Source: Nitrospira sp.
GTDB taxonomy: Bacteria > Nitrospirota > Nitrospiria > Nitrospirales > Nitrospiraceae
Assembly (NCBI GenBank): GCA_016873395.1
Contig: VGXG01000015.1
Coordinates: forward strand, 1-53,562
Length of the DNA stretch: 53,562 nt
Direction of reading: 5' to 3'
Positions 8,341-16,203 of the stretch are shown here, one piece after another (the first letter of the stretch is position 1; every line of letters starts with the position of its first letter). The notes under the pieces are model-generated. The model saw nothing but the letters and a program-made list of their open reading frames with translations. It was not told the origin of the DNA and ran no database searches. Made by a program: the position numbers and the translations under genes.

Positions 8341-8763
8341 CTAGTATCCAAACTTCCCGCTGGCTGCCGTTCCGGATCCAAGGCCATAGCCGGTGACGGA
8401 TTCTTTGGGGGGACTCACATGGATTTGATAGGCGCTCGACTGGGTGATGGCCGTATTGCCTGGGGCCAATTCGCCAGCCCGCTTGAAATAGCCCCTGGCT
8501 TTCGCATGATCGCCGAGCTTATCCAGCGCCAGCGCCATATTATAGTGCGCCTCAGCCGACTTGGGATCGGACTTTATCGCCGCCTCAAAGTGCCGTTTCG
8601 CCTCGTCCCAATGGGCCATGTTGTAGTGATCGATGCCCTCGACGTTGTGTGTGACGGCGGACGGATCGGCTCCGGTCGAGACGGGTAAAGGCGGACTCGC
8701 AGTTGTGCAGGCAAACAGGAGAACCGGCGATATCAGAACGGCTATGTTCCTGACTGATCGCAT
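8341..8763 (-). CDS. Small TPR lipoprotein
   Basis: A 140-residue predicted lipoprotein. The signal peptide ends in a lipobox LLFAC, so Cys19 is probably lipid-modified. Residues about 40-110 form two tetratricopeptide repeats (DHYNMAHWDEAKRHFEAAIK and AHYNMALALDKLGDHAKARG), which usually mediate protein contacts. The last 30 residues are Gly/Ser/Thr-rich. The start ATG at 8763 follows AGAGGAG at ideal spacing. The specific role is unknown. It is transcribed away from the next gene, another predicted lipoprotein. Confidence 0.75.
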   Translation of the reverse strand: MRSVRNIAVLISPVLLFACTTASPPLPVSTGADPSAVTHNVEGIDHYNMAHWDEAKRHFEAAIKSDPKSAEAHYNMALALDKLGDHAKARGYFKRAGELAPGNTAITQSSAYQIHVSPPKESVTGYGLGSGTAASGKFGY

Positions 8764-8894
8764 AGAGACTCCTCTTGAGATGTTGGGATTGACGGTCCAT
8801 TTGACCGGGAGTGAGCCTAGCTCGATGCACAGAGGCAGTCAAGTCGGCACAGGGGCCCGGCGGTCGCCAGCGTAAGGGAAGCCAAGAAGGACGC

Positions 8895-9740
8895 ATGCCG
8901 CTTTCGCAATACAATCGAAACCTGCCGCCTTTCTTCATGTGCCTCGCCTACGCGCTCCTCGTGGGCTGCGTGACTGCCCCGGTCCGCGAGACGACAATTC
9001 ACGAGAGCCAGCGGGGCTGGGTGTACCTTGCCAAGGCAACCGATTCCGGCTTTCGGGCCTCCCATCCCCTCTCCCTCGATCACGCTTTAACTGCCCGCAT
9101 CCTGCAAGGCATCCGCGTCCAGCCCAGGCAGGGCAAGCCTACGACGCTGATGTTCGGCCCTGCTGCCCGGGCCAAGGCCTTTTCGGATGAAGAGGCAGAG
9201 TTTCTTGCTCCTTTCATCGCCACGGCCCTTGGCGGAGCCACGGCTCGTCAGGTCGTAGCCTTCGGCGTCATTGCCCCCCTGCCTCCCGGTCCCCTCAGCA
9301 CCGCCGGTGTCCTGTACGTTCAGGGGCCATCCCTCTACCTGACCCTGACACGCTATCGCTCCGGATCGGAACCGGCTGCTCGCGCGGACTTTCCGGACTT
9401 TACCAGACTGTATCAGCTCGAAATCCAGTTCACGCCCGAAAGCGTCCTGTCTACCGACCGCCCTCCCCGTCCTAGCCCTCCCGGTCTGGGGGAATTAGCT
9501 ACCCTAGCCATTGACTACAGACGGCTGGCCGCGCTGCCGGAGCCAAAGCCCGATCATTCCTCGGCAGTGAGCCCGTCACAGTCCTCGGCTTCAGCGAAGC
9601 CACGGGGGACGGACCAACGGGAGGCCGAGGTTGAACAGTTGAGAGAGGAAAACCGCTCGCTGAAACGCAGGCTCGCGGAGGTGGAATCAGAAGTCAGCCG
9701 TCTCAAGAAAGACCGCAGGGACCGTCGTGACGGCCGCTGA
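8895..9740 (+). CDS. Predicted lipoprotein with C-terminal coiled coil, function unknown
   Basis: A 281-residue protein. A hydrophobic N-terminus ends in the lipobox LLVGC, so membrane anchoring through lipid is likely. The middle part (about 30-200) is a globular domain of mixed strands and helices that I do not recognise. The C-terminus has a Ser/Pro-rich linker, then a charged heptad stretch EVEQLREENRSLKRRLAEVE that should form a coiled coil. The ATG at 8895 follows AAGGA; an open frame from 8811 would put an implausible tail in front of the signal peptide. It lies between the iron importer genes and exbB, but no link to iron can be shown. Confidence 0.6.
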   Translation: MPLSQYNRNLPPFFMCLAYALLVGCVTAPVRETTIHESQRGWVYLAKATDSGFRASHPLSLDHALTARILQGIRVQPRQGKPTTLMFGPAARAKAFSDEEAEFLAPFIATALGGATARQVVAFGVIAPLPPGPLSTAGVLYVQGPSLYLTLTRYRSGSEPAARADFPDFTRLYQLEIQFTPESVLSTDRPPRPSPPGLGELATLAIDYRRLAALPEPKPDHSSAVSPSQSSASAKPRGTDQREAEVEQLREENRSLKRRLAEVESEVSRLKKDRRDRRDGR

Positions 9741-9920
9741 GTCTCTCAGAAGCCCAGGCGCCTGAGCAAAAACATCGCCCCTTCACTCATACATAGTCGG
9801 GGGTGATTTCCGGTCCGCTTCTATCTCCTACCAGGTCGGCCTGTCTTTTGGCCGGACCATGCATATAGCCCGTTGTCAAACCGGATGACCTCATGCCTTG
9901 CTTCCGACACATTCTTGGGC

Positions 9921-9962
9921 TTGACAGGCGCCTACCTTTTCTGGTATTGATATTCATAGTCA
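9921..9962 (+). promoter_or_regulatory. Promoter with overlapping Fur box before exbB
   Basis: TTGACA at 9921-9926 and TATTGA at 9945-9950 (18-bp spacer) form a reasonable sigma-70 promoter. TGATATTCATAGTCA at 9948-9962 matches the Fur core TGATAATnATTATCA at 11 of 14 positions and overlaps the -10 element, the usual place for iron-dependent repression. The gap 9741-10029 holds no other feature I can identify. Confidence 0.6.
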
Positions 9963-10029
9963 AAATCAACTGTGCTGGACTTCCGCTGTATGCCCGTGTT
10001 ATTGTGCACCCCCATTTACGAGGTGTGTC

Positions 10030-10455
10030 ATGGACGCTCTGAAGGAAACCGTGGATTATGGAGTGATCGGGCTGCTGCTTGCCCTCAGCGTCTGGTCGGT
10101 CGCCGTCGCGGTGGAACGTTGGCTGTTTTACCGCCGTATCAACTTAGCCCAGTTCCCTAACCAGCAAGTGTTCGAAATCGCCTTGACCAAGCGCCTAGTG
10201 ATCATCGGGACGGTCGCCGCAAACGCCCCCTACATCGGCTTGCTGGGGACGGTGCTGGGCATCATGCTGACGTTCCACACGATGGGCACGTCCGGGCAAA
10301 TGGCGGTCAGCACGATCATGATCGGGCTCAGCCTCGCCTTGAAGGCCACGGCAGTTGGGTTGCTCGTTGCCATTCCCTGCGTGGTCATGAACAACGTGCT
10401 CCGGCGGCGGGTCACCGAGCTTATCACGCTGTACAAGGTTCAGCATGGAACGTGA
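10030..10455 (+). CDS. exbB: TonB-system energizer ExbB
   Basis: A 141-residue inner-membrane subunit of the proton-driven ExbB-ExbD-TonB motor. It belongs to the short ExbB type (about 140-150 residues). It has an N-terminal helix (VIGLLLALSVWSVAVAVE) and two further helices in the MotA/TolQ domain, with the conserved IGLLGTVLGIMLTF turn and the segment ALKATAVGLLVAIP. The ATG at 10030 follows GAGGTG. The 3' end overlaps exbD by 11 bp, so translation is coupled. It probably heads a transcript running through exbD, tonB and at least two more genes to the receptor. Confidence 0.93.
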   Translation: MDALKETVDYGVIGLLLALSVWSVAVAVERWLFYRRINLAQFPNQQVFEIALTKRLVIIGTVAANAPYIGLLGTVLGIMLTFHTMGTSGQMAVSTIMIGLSLALKATAVGLLVAIPCVVMNNVLRRRVTELITLYKVQHGT

Positions 10456-10819
10456 ATTGAACCAGATCAACGTCATCCCGCTGGTGGACGTGATGTTGGT
10501 GTTGCTGGTCATCGTCCTGACCACCGCCACCTTCATCACAACCGGCCAGATTCCCGTGGACCTCGCCAAGGCCAAGGAGGCCGGGGATCGGAAAGACGTA
10601 CCGCTGGTCATCACGCTGACCGCGGACGGACGGCTGTACATGAACGACCAGCCGGTGACGCAGGAGGGGCTGAAAATCGCGCTGAATCCACACCCCAGGG
10701 AATCTCTGGTGGTTGTCCGCGCCGATCGCGTAACCATGCTGGAACGGTTCGTCGGGGTGGTGGATGAGGTCCGTGGCCTTGGGTTTAAACAGGTCAGTCT
10801 GGAGGTTGTCCGGTCGTGA
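10445..10819 (+). CDS. exbD: Biopolymer transport protein ExbD
   Basis: A 124-residue partner of ExbB. A single N-terminal membrane helix (about 8-30) carries the essential aspartate in PLVDVMLVLLVIVL. It is followed by a periplasmic ExbD/TolR domain, beginning around FITTGQIPVDLAKA and ending GFKQVSLEV. The length is normal. Its start overlaps the end of exbB and its stop overlaps the tonB start by 4 bp, so the three proteins are made together. Confidence 0.93.
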   Translation: MERELNQINVIPLVDVMLVLLVIVLTTATFITTGQIPVDLAKAKEAGDRKDVPLVITLTADGRLYMNDQPVTQEGLKIALNPHPRESLVVVRADRVTMLERFVGVVDEVRGLGFKQVSLEVVRS

Positions 10820-11712
10820 ACACGTTGTCGATCCGCCATCCAGGCGAGATCCGCTCCTATGCTCAGAGCTTAGCCCTGTCCGTGCTTATTCACGGTCTGA
10901 TCATCACCTTCGCCGTGACGGTGCTGTCGGACCTCAAGCTTGCCCCGGAACCGGAGCCTTTCAAGTGGGATGTCGCGATGGTTGATCGGCCTGTTCCGAA
11001 ACAGGTCGAGACACCTTCCGAGGCCAACGTGGCAACACCGGCTCCTCCCCCACCGAAGCCGGCCCCGGCCCAACCGGTAACCGAGGCCGTCCAGACCGTA
11101 CAAACAGTCCAGCAGGTCGTCCACCAAGAAGTGCGGGAGGTTAGACGAGTCGTACAGACCTCCGCCCAGCCGACTCAGGTGGTCAGTCGTGCCGTTCAGC
11201 CCGTCCAAGCGCTGCAGCAGGTTGCGGCCCCCACGGAAGCCGTTGCCCCAGAGGGAGCGCGTCCGGCAGCGAGCGAGTCCTCGGCAGGACCGGCGGCTCA
11301 AGCCGTCGAAACAGCTCAGACTCCAACCGTGGCCCAGGCAGTGGCGGCAAGACCGACTGCCCCTGCTGTGGTCCAACAGGCTTCGATCAAGGAGCTTCCT
11401 GTACGATCAGTGCCTGAGACGAAGGCGGACTACGGTTGGCTGGCTGAGGCCCTGTGGCATAGGGTCGAACAGTTAAAGCGGTATCCGCACCTCGCCAGGA
11501 TGAACCGGTGGGAAGGGAAAGTTATCTTGCGCGCAGTGATCAAAGAAGATGGCCAGCTCGTCGATCTGGAGGTTGCGGAAACCTCAGGATATGCGGTGTT
11601 GGATCACGATGCTCTGGAGGTTATGAGACAGGCCTCTCCGTTGAAGCTGAAGCACCCCCTGGGAAAACCCCAGGTGGTCGTACAGGTGCCGATCAGTTAC
11701 AAGCTTCATTAG
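10816..11712 (+). CDS. tonB: TonB family protein
   Basis: A 298-residue protein that carries energy from ExbB-ExbD to outer-membrane receptors. It has a cytoplasmic N-terminus, one membrane helix (LALSVLIHGLIITFAVTVL), a long Pro/Ala/Val/Gln-rich periplasmic spacer (about 70-200) with repeated valine-glutamine words such as VQTVQ, and a C-terminal TonB domain from about residue 215 (RVEQLKRYPHLARMN to the end) with the conserved GKVILRAVI and SGYAVLDHDALE strands. The start is GTG, overlapping the exbD stop as GTGA. Confidence 0.92.
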   Translation: MNTLSIRHPGEIRSYAQSLALSVLIHGLIITFAVTVLSDLKLAPEPEPFKWDVAMVDRPVPKQVETPSEANVATPAPPPPKPAPAQPVTEAVQTVQTVQQVVHQEVREVRRVVQTSAQPTQVVSRAVQPVQALQQVAAPTEAVAPEGARPAASESSAGPAAQAVETAQTPTVAQAVAARPTAPAVVQQASIKELPVRSVPETKADYGWLAEALWHRVEQLKRYPHLARMNRWEGKVILRAVIKEDGQLVDLEVAETSGYAVLDHDALEVMRQASPLKLKHPLGKPQVVVQVPISYKLH

Positions 11713-11737
11713 ACAGAGAGAATACAGGGGCTACCCT

Positions 11738-12079
11738 ATGAGGCGCTTAATGAGAGGTCTGACCATAGTTTCCCTGCTGATGTTTGCCTGGCCGACTCCT
11801 ATCGTTCTCGCAGATGAAAAAGGCATGAGCGAGCTCGAGCTGCACAACATCAGCGACGCCGAGAAGGTGACGTGGGCGAGGGCAGCCAAGGTTCTCATCA
11901 CCGACGCCATTAGGACTGCGACGGCCCACATCCATGGACAGGTGGTCCAAGCCACACTCGAGTCGCTGAATGGCCGGCTGTTATATGAAATCGAGGTCGT
12001 GACCGGTGAGGGAAAGGTGGTCGAGCTGTTCATCGACCCTCAGACTGGGAACTTGATCGAGCCCGGAGGCAAGAAGTGA
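11738..12079 (+). CDS. PepSY domain protein, periplasmic
   Basis: A 113-residue exported protein. A signal peptide of about 25 residues ends at VLAD. The rest is one PepSY-like domain: helix VTWARAAKVLITDAIRTAT, then strands VVQATLESLNGRLLYEIEVV and KVVELFIDPQTGNLIE. PepSY domains occur in peptidase propeptides and often beside TonB receptors, where they are thought to bind or regulate partners. It lies 25 bp after tonB and its stop overlaps the next gene, so it is probably part of the iron-uptake operon. The exact role is unknown. Confidence 0.75.
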   Translation: MRRLMRGLTIVSLLMFAWPTPIVLADEKGMSELELHNISDAEKVTWARAAKVLITDAIRTATAHIHGQVVQATLESLNGRLLYEIEVVTGEGKVVELFIDPQTGNLIEPGGKK

Positions 12080-12525
12080 GACATCCATCGCAACTCTGGA
12101 AGACGGCACTCCTGATAAGTGGGCTTGCGATCATCCTGTGTGCGGAGCCACAAGCCTGGGCCCAAGCCAAGGCCGAGAAGGTCTTCACGGCCATCGTGAC
12201 CGACGCGCAGGGTGTGGAGACGGAAGTGAAGAACGCCCTCTTCTACTGGGAAGAAAAGGTCAGCGAGACCGCTTTTGTCCCTCATGAGGTGAAAGAAGTG
12301 CCGGTGAAACGCGGCGCTGCCACGGTCAAGGTCAAGTTCGACACCATCAAGCAGATTGACGTGAAACCTTCCCCTGATGGTGGACTGCCAACCCTGAGCA
12401 TTACGCTCACGAACGGCAAAACAGGGGAATTTGCTCTCGCCATTAGCGGGAGCTTCCGAGGGGTATCCGATTTCGGCGACGTGGAACTCCCGGCCAGCGG
12501 CCTGAAGAAGATCGTATTCAAATGA
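12076..12525 (+). CDS. Predicted periplasmic protein of the TonB operon, unknown function
   Basis: A 149-residue protein with a signal peptide ending around PQAWAQA. The mature part of about 120 residues looks all-beta (KVFTAIVTDAQGVETEV, AATVKVKFDTIKQIDV, PTLSITLTNGKTGEFALAI). I do not recognise the family. It starts at a GTG that overlaps the PepSY stop as GTGA, so the two are translationally coupled, and it precedes the receptor gene by 123 bp. An accessory role in iron uptake is inferred from position only. Confidence 0.6.
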   Translation: MRHPSQLWKTALLISGLAIILCAEPQAWAQAKAEKVFTAIVTDAQGVETEVKNALFYWEEKVSETAFVPHEVKEVPVKRGAATVKVKFDTIKQIDVKPSPDGGLPTLSITLTNGKTGEFALAISGSFRGVSDFGDVELPASGLKKIVFK

Positions 12526-12648
12526 CACGTGAGCCCTTCCCGACAGACCTGCTCGGGCAACTGAGGGGCAATCCTCCCCACAAGCCGAATGGGTCATTGA
12601 TGCTCGCCAACCTTAACCCGCAGTAACTAAACAAGGAGGGCCGGCAGG

Positions 12649-15054
12649 ATGGATGTCTTTCTAGAAATATTGAGAACGAGAATCAGAACTATAACCATTT
12701 ATATTGCCCTATGGACATGGCTTGTTCCGGGAAGCCCTCCCCCGGCGGCTTATGGGGCGGAGTCGGCTGGAGGCTCACCACCGTTAGTCGCGCAGGCGCC
12801 AGCCTCCTCAGAAAGCTCCCAGGAGACGACTGGCACTGAGGCTCCTAAAGAGAAGGAAAAACCAGTCAAGGTTCCCCTGACCGAGGTGATCGGGATCGGC
12901 CCCAGCGCGCTGGAGCACATTCCTGGGTCCGGCCGGGTCATCACCCAGGAGCAACTCTTCGAGAACCACCGGTTCTCGATCAACGAGGCGCTACGCGAAG
13001 TGCCCGGTGTGAACGTACGGGATGAGGATGGGTTCGGCATCCGACCCAACATCGGGATCAGAGGCCTGGACCCCACCCGCAGCCGGAAGATCCACATCAT
13101 GGAAGATGGCGTACCGATCATGATCATGCCCTACGGCGATCCATCCGCCTACTACTTCCCGCCGGTCTTCCGCTTTGACCGGATCGAGATTCTGAAGGGC
13201 AGCGGCCAGCTCTTGTACGGCCCGCAGAACATCGGCGGCGTCATGAACCTGATCACCCGCATGCCTCCGCGCACTCCGGGGGGTAACCTTGAACTCAGGG
13301 CCGGCAACCTCAGCTATATCAACACGCACTTGGATTATGGAGGCATGTGGGGCAAGAGCGGGTACCTGCTCGACGTGACCCATTACCAGGGTGAGACCCC
13401 TCGGTTCACCAACATCCGGGCCCAGGTGAATGATGCGACCTTCAAGACCGTTCAGGAATTGAATGACCGCAACACCCTGCTGGTCAAGTTCAACTACTAC
13501 AAGGAAAACTCGGGGATCGGCTATCAGGGCCTGACTGAGAACGATTTTCAGAACAACCCGCGTTATACGCCGTTCACGAACGACAACTTTGATTTCAGGC
13601 GGATGGGACTGCACCTGGCACATCAGTACATGTTCAACGCGAGCCTGTCTGTGACGACCAACTACTTCGGCCACTACATCTCACGTGACTGGACCCGCCA
13701 GGAAACCGATCCCGGCACCTGCATTAACCAGACAACTTCCAACTTCTTCAACACCGGCAACGCCATCTGCGCGGAATCGACCAGCGCGACGCCGACAAGC
13801 GGACGCTTCACGAATGCGCGTGAGTACACGGTGTATGGGGTCGAACCCCGCTTTCACCTGACTCACAACCTGCTCGGCGTCAAGAGCGAGGCCGAGTTCG
13901 GCGGACGGTTCATGTATGAGGAATCGGACCGCCTGCAGACCCGCAACTTTTCATCCGGTCTCGGCCAAAGCTGTGCGGGCGGTACTTCCGGCTCAGCTTG
14001 CATCGGCGAAAACAACCTGCGCAAGACCAATGCCTTCGCACTCTTTTTCCAGAACCGATTCGAGGTGACCGACCAGATCACGATCACTCCCGGCCTCCGG
14101 CTTGAGAGCGTGATGTACTCTCAGCAGGACCGGACCGCGAACAGCGGCACCGGACAATTCAACAGCACTTCCATCTTCGCGCCGCTCCCCGGCATTGGCG
14201 CGACCTATTCACCGCTCAAAAACTACACCCTCTTCGCCGGGTTCCACCGTGGCTTCGCCCCACCGCAGATCTCGGACGCCATCCAGTCCAACGCCGTTGT
14301 GGACCTCAACGCCGAGCTGAGCTGGAACTACGAGCTGGGCCTGCGGAGCAATCCGACATACTGGCTGTGGAACGAGCTGACCTTCTGGCGTATGGACTTC
14401 CAGAACCAGATCATCTCGCAGTCCGCCGCGGGCGGCACCGGCGCCACCCTGACGAATGCCGGCCAGACCAGGCATCAGGGCATCGAGTTCGCGACCAAGC
14501 TGGACATGTTGGATATGGTGCGGGGACAAAACCCGAACGAAGACGTGTTCTTCCAGGTGAACTACACCTGGGTGGCCGACGCGGAATTCCGAGGGACGCG
14601 CAACAGTAACCTGGGCTGCATCTCGCTGACTCCATCGGAACGGACCGCCTACGGCTGTGCCTCAACCCCCTTTGGCCTGAGCGCAGCGCCGAGCGCTGCG
14701 CCGAGCGTCAAGGGTCACCGGCTGCCCTACGCGCCGAAACACATGCTTGAGGCCGCCATCGGCTACGTGAACCGTCCGTTCGGATTTGACGGTCGGGTGG
14801 AAACCCAGTGCATCAGCGATATGTTTGCCGATGACATCAACACCGTCACTCCCACGCCGAACGGCCAGCGTGGCACCATTAATGGCTGGTGCGCGATCAA
14901 CCTGGCGGCCACTCAGTACGTCAAGCAGCTCAACGCGACCTTTTACTTCACCGGCAAGAACATTTTCGATCAGACTTACCTCGTAGACCGCTCCCGCGGC
15001 ATGTATGCAGGTCTGCCGGCACTGTACCAGGCCGGCGTGAAGTGGTCGTTCTAG
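12649..15054 (+). CDS. TonB-dependent outer-membrane receptor, FecA-like
   Basis: An 801-residue outer-membrane beta-barrel receptor that takes up a ferric chelate using TonB energy. There is a signal peptide (about 1-36), a linker, a plug domain from about residue 85 (VITQEQLFENHRFSINEALR, the NIGIRGLDPTRSRKI strand and MEDGVPI.MPYGDPSAYYFPP, a hallmark of the FecA group), then a 22-strand-type barrel that ends in an aromatic residue (VKWSF). No N-terminal FecR-signalling domain is seen, in line with the absence of fecI/fecR genes nearby. Ferric citrate is a guess; other chelates are possible. The ATG follows AAGGAGG. It is the last gene of the probable Fur-controlled operon. Confidence 0.9.
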   Translation: MDVFLEILRTRIRTITIYIALWTWLVPGSPPPAAYGAESAGGSPPLVAQAPASSESSQETTGTEAPKEKEKPVKVPLTEVIGIGPSALEHIPGSGRVITQEQLFENHRFSINEALREVPGVNVRDEDGFGIRPNIGIRGLDPTRSRKIHIMEDGVPIMIMPYGDPSAYYFPPVFRFDRIEILKGSGQLLYGPQNIGGVMNLITRMPPRTPGGNLELRAGNLSYINTHLDYGGMWGKSGYLLDVTHYQGETPRFTNIRAQVNDATFKTVQELNDRNTLLVKFNYYKENSGIGYQGLTENDFQNNPRYTPFTNDNFDFRRMGLHLAHQYMFNASLSVTTNYFGHYISRDWTRQETDPGTCINQTTSNFFNTGNAICAESTSATPTSGRFTNAREYTVYGVEPRFHLTHNLLGVKSEAEFGGRFMYEESDRLQTRNFSSGLGQSCAGGTSGSACIGENNLRKTNAFALFFQNRFEVTDQITITPGLRLESVMYSQQDRTANSGTGQFNSTSIFAPLPGIGATYSPLKNYTLFAGFHRGFAPPQISDAIQSNAVVDLNAELSWNYELGLRSNPTYWLWNELTFWRMDFQNQIISQSAAGGTGATLTNAGQTRHQGIEFATKLDMLDMVRGQNPNEDVFFQVNYTWVADAEFRGTRNSNLGCISLTPSERTAYGCASTPFGLSAAPSAAPSVKGHRLPYAPKHMLEAAIGYVNRPFGFDGRVETQCISDMFADDINTVTPTPNGQRGTINGWCAINLAATQYVKQLNATFYFTGKNIFDQTYLVDRSRGMYAGLPALYQAGVKWSF

Positions 15055-15100
15055 TCAATGCAATGTAGGGGACGAGGGGACTCTTCCTTCGCCTCATGTG

Positions 15101-15128
15101 CCGCCCCTGGCTTTCCAGCCAGGGGCGG
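15101..15128. terminator. Strong hairpin after the receptor gene
   Basis: A perfect 12-bp stem with a 4-nt loop (arms CCGCCCCTGGCT and AGCCAGGGGCGG) lies 47 bp after the receptor stop codon. There is no U-tract on the plus strand, so it may be an RNA-stabilising 3' end or a non-canonical terminator. Confidence 0.55.
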
Positions 15129-15137
15129 ATCACGCAG

Positions 15138-15359
15138 ATGGAGATTTTCCAGGTGGGAGTTGATCGGGCAAGCCATACATCCGCTGCTGAAAACAGGCGG
15201 GCCGAAGAGGTTCGCTGCCAATGTCGGCAACTCCTGGCTCGGTGGCTCTCAAATGGCATCCAGATCAAGTGTAAGCGATGCTGTAGGCTCGTGACGATTC
15301 CGTTCTCGCGGATTACGGGTCCATTACCGATCAGAGGAGATTGCCTCGGCAGATTGTAA
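15138..15359 (+). CDS. Small Com-like zinc-ribbon protein
   Basis: A 73-residue reading frame. Its core EEVRCQCRQLLARW, then NGIQIKCKRCCRLVTI, resembles Com, the small zinc-ribbon translational activator of phage Mu, and the many bacterial Com-like proteins with the pattern (I/V)RC.C.(K/Q)LLA...IKC.RC. The four metal ligands would be the Cys pairs C-Q-C and C-K-R-C. The start is uncertain: ATG at 15138 has no clear ribosome site, and an ATG at 15096 would put the strong hairpin inside the gene. It is bracketed by a hairpin and a terminator, so it may form its own small transcript. It could also be a degraded gene. Confidence 0.45.
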   Translation: MEIFQVGVDRASHTSAAENRRAEEVRCQCRQLLARWLSNGIQIKCKRCCRLVTIPFSRITGPLPIRGDCLGRL

Positions 15360-15398
15360 CAAACGCTGTAGAAAGAGAGGCCAGAGGACGACCAGTCC

Positions 15399-15440
15399 AG
15401 AGCCCAAGGCCGCTACAACGGCCTTGGGCTCTGTTGTTTT
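15399..15440 (+). terminator. Rho-independent terminator
   Basis: A near-perfect 14-bp stem (arms beginning AGAGCCCAAGGCCG and ending CGGCCTTGGGCTCT) with a short loop is followed by GTTGTTTT. It would end transcription arriving from the iron-uptake operon or the small Com-like gene. Confidence 0.75.
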
Positions 15441-15471
15441 GGGGGAACCCATATAAGTTGGAGGGATGCCG

Positions 15472-16134
15472 ATGCCAGTCATGCCGAATCCATCAGGCCT
15501 GAGCAAGAAAATCGTCCCCGAGGCTTTTCGTCACCTTGCTGCGCTCATGGTCTCGCCGGCCTCCTCTTATAGCCAGACACAGCTTGAGGTCACGCTGCTG
15601 TTCTCACTCCTGCAGACAATGGCAACCCAGCAACCGTATTTGCTCGGGCATGGAGATCGGACTGCCTCCTATGCCCTGTTGCTAGGAAAGGCCGCCGGTC
15701 TCCAGGCAGCCGACCTGATCCATCTGCACTATGCCGCGCTACTGCACGACATCGGCCAACTCACCCTCCCCGACGAGTTGCTGAAGAAGGACGGCCCGCT
15801 CACCGATGACGAATACGAAATCGTCCAGTCCCACCCACGGGCCGGCGCTCAACTCCTCGAACCCATCTCATTCTTGCGAGTCCCAGCTCTGTGGATCGCG
15901 CACCATCACGAACGTTGGGACGGGTGCGGCTACCCCTATGGACTCAGGGGCCGACTCATCCCGCTTGGCTCCCGCATCCTGGCAGTTGCGGACACCTTCG
16001 ATGCGTTCACGTCAGATCGTTCTTCCGGGGTCGCAAGGAATACGGAAACCGCCCTGGACTTGCTTCAAGTAGTTGCCGGCTCGCAGCTCGATCCGGAATT
16101 GGTCGAGGCCTTTATGCGGCTCACACCGGATTGA
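15472..16134 (+). CDS. HD-GYP domain protein (probable cyclic-di-GMP phosphodiesterase)
   Basis: A 220-residue protein whose residues about 45-185 form an HD-GYP domain, a metal-dependent phosphohydrolase that degrades cyclic di-GMP. Motifs are HGDRTASYALLLG (helix before the core), LLHDIGQLTLPD (HD pair), SHPRAGAQLL, IAHHHERWDGCGYPYGLRG (HH and GYP) and RILAVADTFDAFTS. There is no receiver or sensor domain, so any input comes from a partner. The GYP motif is followed by YGL, within family variation. ATG at 15472 sits 7 nt after GGAGG; ATG at 15466 is also possible. It converges with topA. Confidence 0.85.
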   Translation: MPVMPNPSGLSKKIVPEAFRHLAALMVSPASSYSQTQLEVTLLFSLLQTMATQQPYLLGHGDRTASYALLLGKAAGLQAADLIHLHYAALLHDIGQLTLPDELLKKDGPLTDDEYEIVQSHPRAGAQLLEPISFLRVPALWIAHHHERWDGCGYPYGLRGRLIPLGSRILAVADTFDAFTSDRSSGVARNTETALDLLQVVAGSQLDPELVEAFMRLTPD

Positions 16135-16144
16135 CCACGATCAC

Positions 16145-16166
16145 GGGCGGGCTGTGCCTCCCGCCC
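16145..16166. terminator. Hairpin between convergent genes
   Basis: GGGCGGG and CCCGCCC form a 7-bp GC stem around an 8-nt loop in the 69-bp gap between the HD-GYP gene and topA. It lacks a U-tract on either strand, so termination here is only a suggestion. Confidence 0.4.
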
Positions 16167-16203
16167 ATCACCCGTTGCAGGCGGATCGGATTCACGGAAC
16201 GAC

